NCBI GenBank assembly: GCA_006515795.1
Contig: VFMC01000088.1
Location: 16,793 to 26,333, forward strand
Source of the DNA: Acidimicrobiaceae bacterium
Lineage (GTDB): Bacteria > Actinomycetota > Acidimicrobiia > Acidimicrobiales > Ilumatobacteraceae
Length of the DNA stretch: 9,541 bases
Direction: 5' to 3'
The notes under the pieces are model-generated. The model ran no database searches. It was not told where the DNA came from and worked only from the letters and a program-made list of their open reading frames with translations. The position numbers were made by a program, and so were the translations under genes. Shown piece by piece: positions 6,666 through 9,541 of this stretch (position 1 is its first letter; every line of letters begins with the position of its first letter).

Positions 6666-8342
6666 ATGCCATCGCCTGCATCTCTCCACGCCCGCTCGCT
6701 CACGCTGTCGTTCGGGCGCGACCCCATCCTCGACGATGTCGAGCTGAAGGTGTCGCCCGGATGGCGCGTCGGCCTCGTCGGTCCGAACGGCGTTGGAAAG
6801 TCGACCTTGCTGCGGGTGCTCGGTGGCACTTTGACGCCGGACGCCGGCTCGGTCACGGTGACGCCGTCGAACGCCACGGTCGGCTACCTCCCGCAAGAGC
6901 CCGAACGCGATCGCACCGAGTCGGTGGCGGCACATCTGGAGCGGCGCACGGGGGTGGCCGCGGCAACTGCGGAGATGCACGAAGCCACGAGGGCGCTCGC
7001 CGCAGGCGGCGCGGGTGCCGACGACAGGTACGCCGACGCGTTGGAGCGCTGGCTTGCACTCGGAGGCGCCGATCTCGACGCTCGCGTCGCCGCGGTGTGG
7101 GCCGACCTAGGTCTCGAGCCACGCTTGCTCGATCAGACGATGGACACGCTGTCGGGTGGGGAGGCGGCTCGCGTGGGCCTTGCCGCGTTGCTCCTGTCGC
7201 AGTTCGACGTGTTCCTCCTCGACGAACCCACCAACGATCTCGATCTCGACGGCCTGGCCACGCTCGAGCAGTGGATCGGCTTGCTGGATGCCCCCGTGGT
7301 GCTAGTGAGCCACGACCGTGAGTTCCTGCGGCGCACGGTCACCCACGTGGCCGAGCTCGACGAGTTCAGCCATGCGATCACCGTGTTCGCCGGCGGGTGG
7401 GAGGCGTTCCTCGTCGAGCGTGACCGCGCCGCCGAGCACCGGCGCGAGCGCTACGCCGAGTACGCCGAAAAGCGCGCCAAGTTGCAGGGGCGTGCTCAAC
7501 GCGAGCGGGAGTGGGCCACGCAGGGGCTCAGTCGCGCCAAGAAGAAGCCCGACGACAACGACAAGAACATCAAGGCGTTCAAGATCGATCAGACCGAGCA
7601 ACTTGCCGGCAAGGCGGCGCGCACCGAGCGGGCGATGGAGCGGCTCGAGGTGGTCGACGAGCCGCGAGAGGCATGGCAGCTCCGGCTCACCTTCGGCGAG
7701 GCAGCCCGCAGCGGCGACGTCGTGGTTCGTCTCACCGACGCTGTGGCGCGCAACGGTGAGTTCGTGCTCGGCCCGATCTCGCTCAGCATCGGCGCCGGCG
7801 AGCGCGTCGCCATCGTCGGACCGAACGGAAGCGGCAAGAGCACCCTGCTCGACGTGATCCTCGGTCGCCGGCCACTCGACGGCGGTGATCGTTGGTTCGG
7901 TCCAGGCGTGGTTGTCGGAGAGCTCGAGCAACGTCGTGTGCAGCTCGCCGACGACTCCTCGCTGCTCGCGGCGTTCATGGCGGCCACCGGAATGCCGATC
8001 CCCGAGGCGCGGACGTTGCTGGCGAAGTTCGGCATCGGCGCCGCCGAGGTGCATCGACCCACGAGTTCGCTGTCACCCGGCGAACGCACCCGAACGGTGC
8101 TGGCCTTGCTGATGGCCGCCGGCACCAACTGCCTCGTGCTCGACGAACCCACGAACCATCTCGATCTGGCCGCCATCGAGCAACTCGAGATCGCCCTCGA
8201 TTCGTTCCGCGGCACGGTGCTGCTCGTCACCCACGACCGTTCGCTCCTCGCCAACATGCGACTCACCCGCAGGATCACGCTGTCGGGCGGCCGGCTCGCG
8301 GGCGATCAGTCGGTGGAGGGGTCGAGGGTGGTGCCGTTGTAG
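6666..8342 (+). CDS. ABC-F family ATPase (ribosome-associated, no transmembrane domain)
   Basis: The 558-aa product has two ATP-binding cassettes in one chain and no membrane segment, the ABC-F layout. Cassette 1 has Walker A GPNGVGKST (39-47), signature LSGGE (162-166), Walker B FLLDEPTNDLD (183-193) and the switch His in SHDREF (215-220). A charged linker of about 85 residues (250-335), with KKKPDDNDKNIKAFK and KAARTERAMERLE, corresponds to the P-site tRNA-interacting motif. Cassette 2 has GPNGSGKST (385-393), LSPGE (469-473), LVLDEPTNHLD (490-500) and THDRS (522-526). ABC-F proteins act at the ribosomal E site as translation factors or antibiotic-resistance proteins. The long EttA-type arm in cassette 1 appears absent, so EttA is unlikely, but the subfamily is unresolved. 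ATG 6666 is the only start after the in-frame TAA at 6615. The 3' end overlaps the convergent pth by 37 bp. Confidence 0.95.
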   Translation: MPSPASLHARSLTLSFGRDPILDDVELKVSPGWRVGLVGPNGVGKSTLLRVLGGTLTPDAGSVTVTPSNATVGYLPQEPERDRTESVAAHLERRTGVAAATAEMHEATRALAAGGAGADDRYADALERWLALGGADLDARVAAVWADLGLEPRLLDQTMDTLSGGEAARVGLAALLLSQFDVFLLDEPTNDLDLDGLATLEQWIGLLDAPVVLVSHDREFLRRTVTHVAELDEFSHAITVFAGGWEAFLVERDRAAEHRRERYAEYAEKRAKLQGRAQREREWATQGLSRAKKKPDDNDKNIKAFKIDQTEQLAGKAARTERAMERLEVVDEPREAWQLRLTFGEAARSGDVVVRLTDAVARNGEFVLGPISLSIGAGERVAIVGPNGSGKSTLLDVILGRRPLDGGDRWFGPGVVVGELEQRRVQLADDSSLLAAFMAATGMPIPEARTLLAKFGIGAAEVHRPTSSLSPGERTRTVLALLMAAGTNCLVLDEPTNHLDLAAIEQLEIALDSFRGTVLLVTHDRSLLANMRLTRRITLSGGRLAGDQSVEGSRVVPL

Positions 8343-8902
8343 TGACGTTGGGCGGCGTCGATGCCCTCGCGCAGGAGCATCTCCACCGCGTCGGCGGCGT
8401 GTTGCACGGCCACGTCGAGGAGGGCACGTTCCTGCGGTGGCAGCTTCGACAGCACATGACCGGCGCCGCCTTCTTTCGAAGGCGGTTTGCCGATGCCGAT
8501 CCGCACGCGCAGGTAGTCCTGGGTGTGGAGGTGGGCCGTGATGCTGCGCAGGCCGTTGTTGCCGGCAAGCCCTCCACCCGCCTTCACCCTGGTAACGCCA
8601 GGCGCCAGATCGAGCTCGTCGTGCACGACGATGAGCTGGTCGGGCTGGTCGAGCCCGTAGCGCTTCAGCATCGGCCGCACGGCCTGGCCGCTCTCGTTCA
8701 TGTAGGTGATCGGGAAGGCCAGCACCACACGGCGGTCGGCGATTGTGGCCTCGGCCACCAGCGCCTTGTCGCGGCCGGGCTTCAGCAGTACGCCGTGACG
8801 CCTGGCCAGTTCGTCGATGCAGTCCGCGCCCACGTTGTGGCGGGTTCGCTCGTACTGCCTTCCAGGATTTCCGAGACCGACGATGAGGGCATCGACGCTC
8901 AC
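8306..8902 (-). CDS. pth: Peptidyl-tRNA hydrolase (Pth)
   Basis: The 198-aa product, normal for bacterial Pth, cleaves the ester bond between peptide and tRNA in prematurely released peptidyl-tRNAs and recycles the tRNA in the cytoplasm. Visible signatures are GLGNPGRQYERTRHNVG (9-25), with Asn12 and catalytic His22, YMNESG (67-72) with Asn69, HDELDL (94-99) with Asp95, and GGGLAGNNG (109-117), then YLRVRIGIGKP (130-140). In the last glycine-rich motif the usual GHNG reads GNNG, replacing the His near the active site (His113 in E. coli) with Asn115. The start is GTG at 8902, directly before SVDALIVGLGNPG and with GAGGA six nt upstream. An in-frame extension to 9064 is rejected because it lies inside rplY. 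It sits 22 bp after rplY in the same direction, a common bacterial pairing, and its 3' end overlaps the ABC-F gene. Confidence 0.97.
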   Translation of the reverse strand: MSVDALIVGLGNPGRQYERTRHNVGADCIDELARRHGVLLKPGRDKALVAEATIADRRVVLAFPITYMNESGQAVRPMLKRYGLDQPDQLIVVHDELDLAPGVTRVKAGGGLAGNNGLRSITAHLHTQDYLRVRIGIGKPPSKEGGAGHVLSKLPPQERALLDVAVQHAADAVEMLLREGIDAAQRHYNGTTLDPSTD

Positions 8903-8907
8903 GTCGA

Positions 8908-8912
8908 TCCTC
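8908..8912 (-). promoter_or_regulatory. Ribosome binding site of pth
   Basis: The minus strand reads GAGGATCGAC immediately before the GTG at 8902. The GAGGA core lies five to six nt from the start, good Shine-Dalgarno spacing. It decides the start against the longer in-frame alternative and lies within the 22-nt gap after rplY. Confidence 0.7.
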
Positions 8913-8924
8913 GCCGGGTGTGGG

Positions 8925-9541
8925 TCACTCCGCCGCGTCGGCGGCGGCGTCGCCGTCGGCGGCTGTCGCGTCGGATGCCTCGCCCTCGACGGGGACCTCG
9001 ACCGCGGCGCGGCTGAGCATGGTGGTGACCACCGGCATGTCGGGGTCGCCGGTTGCGGTGACACCCTTCGGCATCGGCACCTCGGCCAGACGGATGACGT
9101 CGTGGGGCTGCATGTCGGTGATGTCGATGACGAACTCGTTGGGCATGTTGGTGGGCGTGGTGAGCACGTCGATCGAGTCGACTGCCGGATCGACGAGACC
9201 GCCGATGTCGATGACGGCCTTCGCCTCGCCCACGAGCCGCAACGGCACCGAGACCGTGATCTCCTCGTTCATGTTCACCTGGAGGAAGTCGATGTGGCTG
9301 ACGGTGCGCTTGATCGGATGACGCTGCATCTCTTTTACGACTGCCGGGTAGCTCTTGCCTTCGACCTGGAGGGCGAGCACGGTGTTGGCGCCGGCCGGGC
9401 CGCTGAGTGCGAGACGCAGTTCGCGACGCTCGACGGTGACGTTGACAGGTGTCATTCCTCGGCCGTACAGCACGCCGGGGATGTGTCCCTCGGCGCGGAT
9501 GCGGCGTGACGACGGCGATCCGGTGGGACGACCAGTGGTTG
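8925..9541 (-). CDS. rplY: 50S ribosomal protein bL25, CTC/TL5 long form, 5'-incomplete
   Basis: The C-terminal 204 residues are in the window and the 5' end lies beyond the right edge. The frame stays open from the first internal GTG (9473) to 9541, and that upstream stretch reads as the bL25 N-terminus (SRRIRAEGHIPGVLYGRG). It should therefore not be started at 9473, although a gene caller limited to this window might do so. bL25 binds 5S rRNA in the large ribosomal subunit. The N-terminal domain continues through VKEMQRHPIKRTVSHIDFLQV, and a second TL5-type beta domain follows (about 85 residues beginning NEEITVSVPLRLVG). The protein ends in an acidic, Ala-rich tail (EGEASDATAADGDAAADAAE), typical of long CTC-type members, some of which are induced by general stress. 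It is upstream of pth and most likely co-transcribed with it. Confidence 0.96.
   Translation of the reverse strand, partial: TTGRPTGSPSSRRIRAEGHIPGVLYGRGMTPVNVTVERRELRLALSGPAGANTVLALQVEGKSYPAVVKEMQRHPIKRTVSHIDFLQVNMNEEITVSVPLRLVGEAKAVIDIGGLVDPAVDSIDVLTTPTNMPNEFVIDITDMQPHDVIRLAEVPMPKGVTATGDPDMPVVTTMLSRAAVEVPVEGEASDATAADGDAAADAAE

Noticed and set aside
6602..6877. A 92-codon in-frame N-terminal extension of mfd
   Set aside because: It crosses the divergent intergenic region into the ABC-F coding sequence, and its translation is not Mfd-like. The ATG at 6601 begins the conserved part.
8903..9064. A 54-codon in-frame N-terminal extension of pth
   Set aside because: It overlaps the 3' end of rplY and is Pro/Arg-rich shadow sequence. 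GTG 8902 has a good ribosome binding site and directly precedes the conserved Pth N-terminus.
1..9541. tRNA or rRNA genes, CRISPR arrays, insertion sequences, phage genes or defence systems
   Set aside because: I saw no repeat-spacer pattern, terminal inverted repeats, transposase motifs or tRNA-like folds. Nearly all bases are taken up by recognised housekeeping genes.

Overview
This window is a strongly GC-rich bacterial chromosome segment made almost entirely of housekeeping genes. The GTG starts, the gene set (bL25 of the long CTC/TL5 type, pth, mfd, a SurA/PrsA-like lipoprotein, and mazG with an N-terminal tetrapyrrole-methylase domain) and the SurA-like C-terminus suggest an actinobacterium, possibly of the Acidimicrobiia. 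That placement is an inference from protein style, not from a marker alignment.

Layout from left to right. Bases 2-886 (+) hold the 3' part of a polytopic membrane protein of unknown function, open to the left edge. It converges on a minus-strand cluster read from right to left as mfd (6601-3203), a SurA/PrsA-like foldase lipoprotein (about 3191-2375), and mazG (2378-930). These genes are packed as an operon: an 11-nt gap follows mfd, and the lipoprotein stop and mazG start share a 4-base GTGA overlap. A 64-bp divergent intergenic region (6602-6665) separates mfd from an ABC-F ATPase gene on the plus strand (6666-8342). The ABC-F gene runs tail to tail into pth (8902-8306, minus), overlapping it by 37 bp. 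pth lies 22 bp downstream of rplY (bL25), which runs off the right edge.

Functionally the genes fall into translation maintenance (bL25, peptidyl-tRNA hydrolase, ABC-F ribosome factor), coupling of transcription to repair (Mfd), nucleotide-pool sanitation (MazG) and extracytoplasmic protein folding (SurA-like lipoprotein). Coding density is near total, and no stretch over 300 bases lacks a gene.

I found no convincing new system, mobile element, CRISPR array or RNA gene. The strongest anomaly is in the SurA-like gene. Its open frame starts inside what looks like a lipoprotein signal peptide, and the missing first part lies one frame away. Removing a single base from a GGG run (plus-strand 3164-3166) restores a textbook signal peptide starting at GTG 3191. 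This is either a sequencing or assembly indel or a real frameshift.
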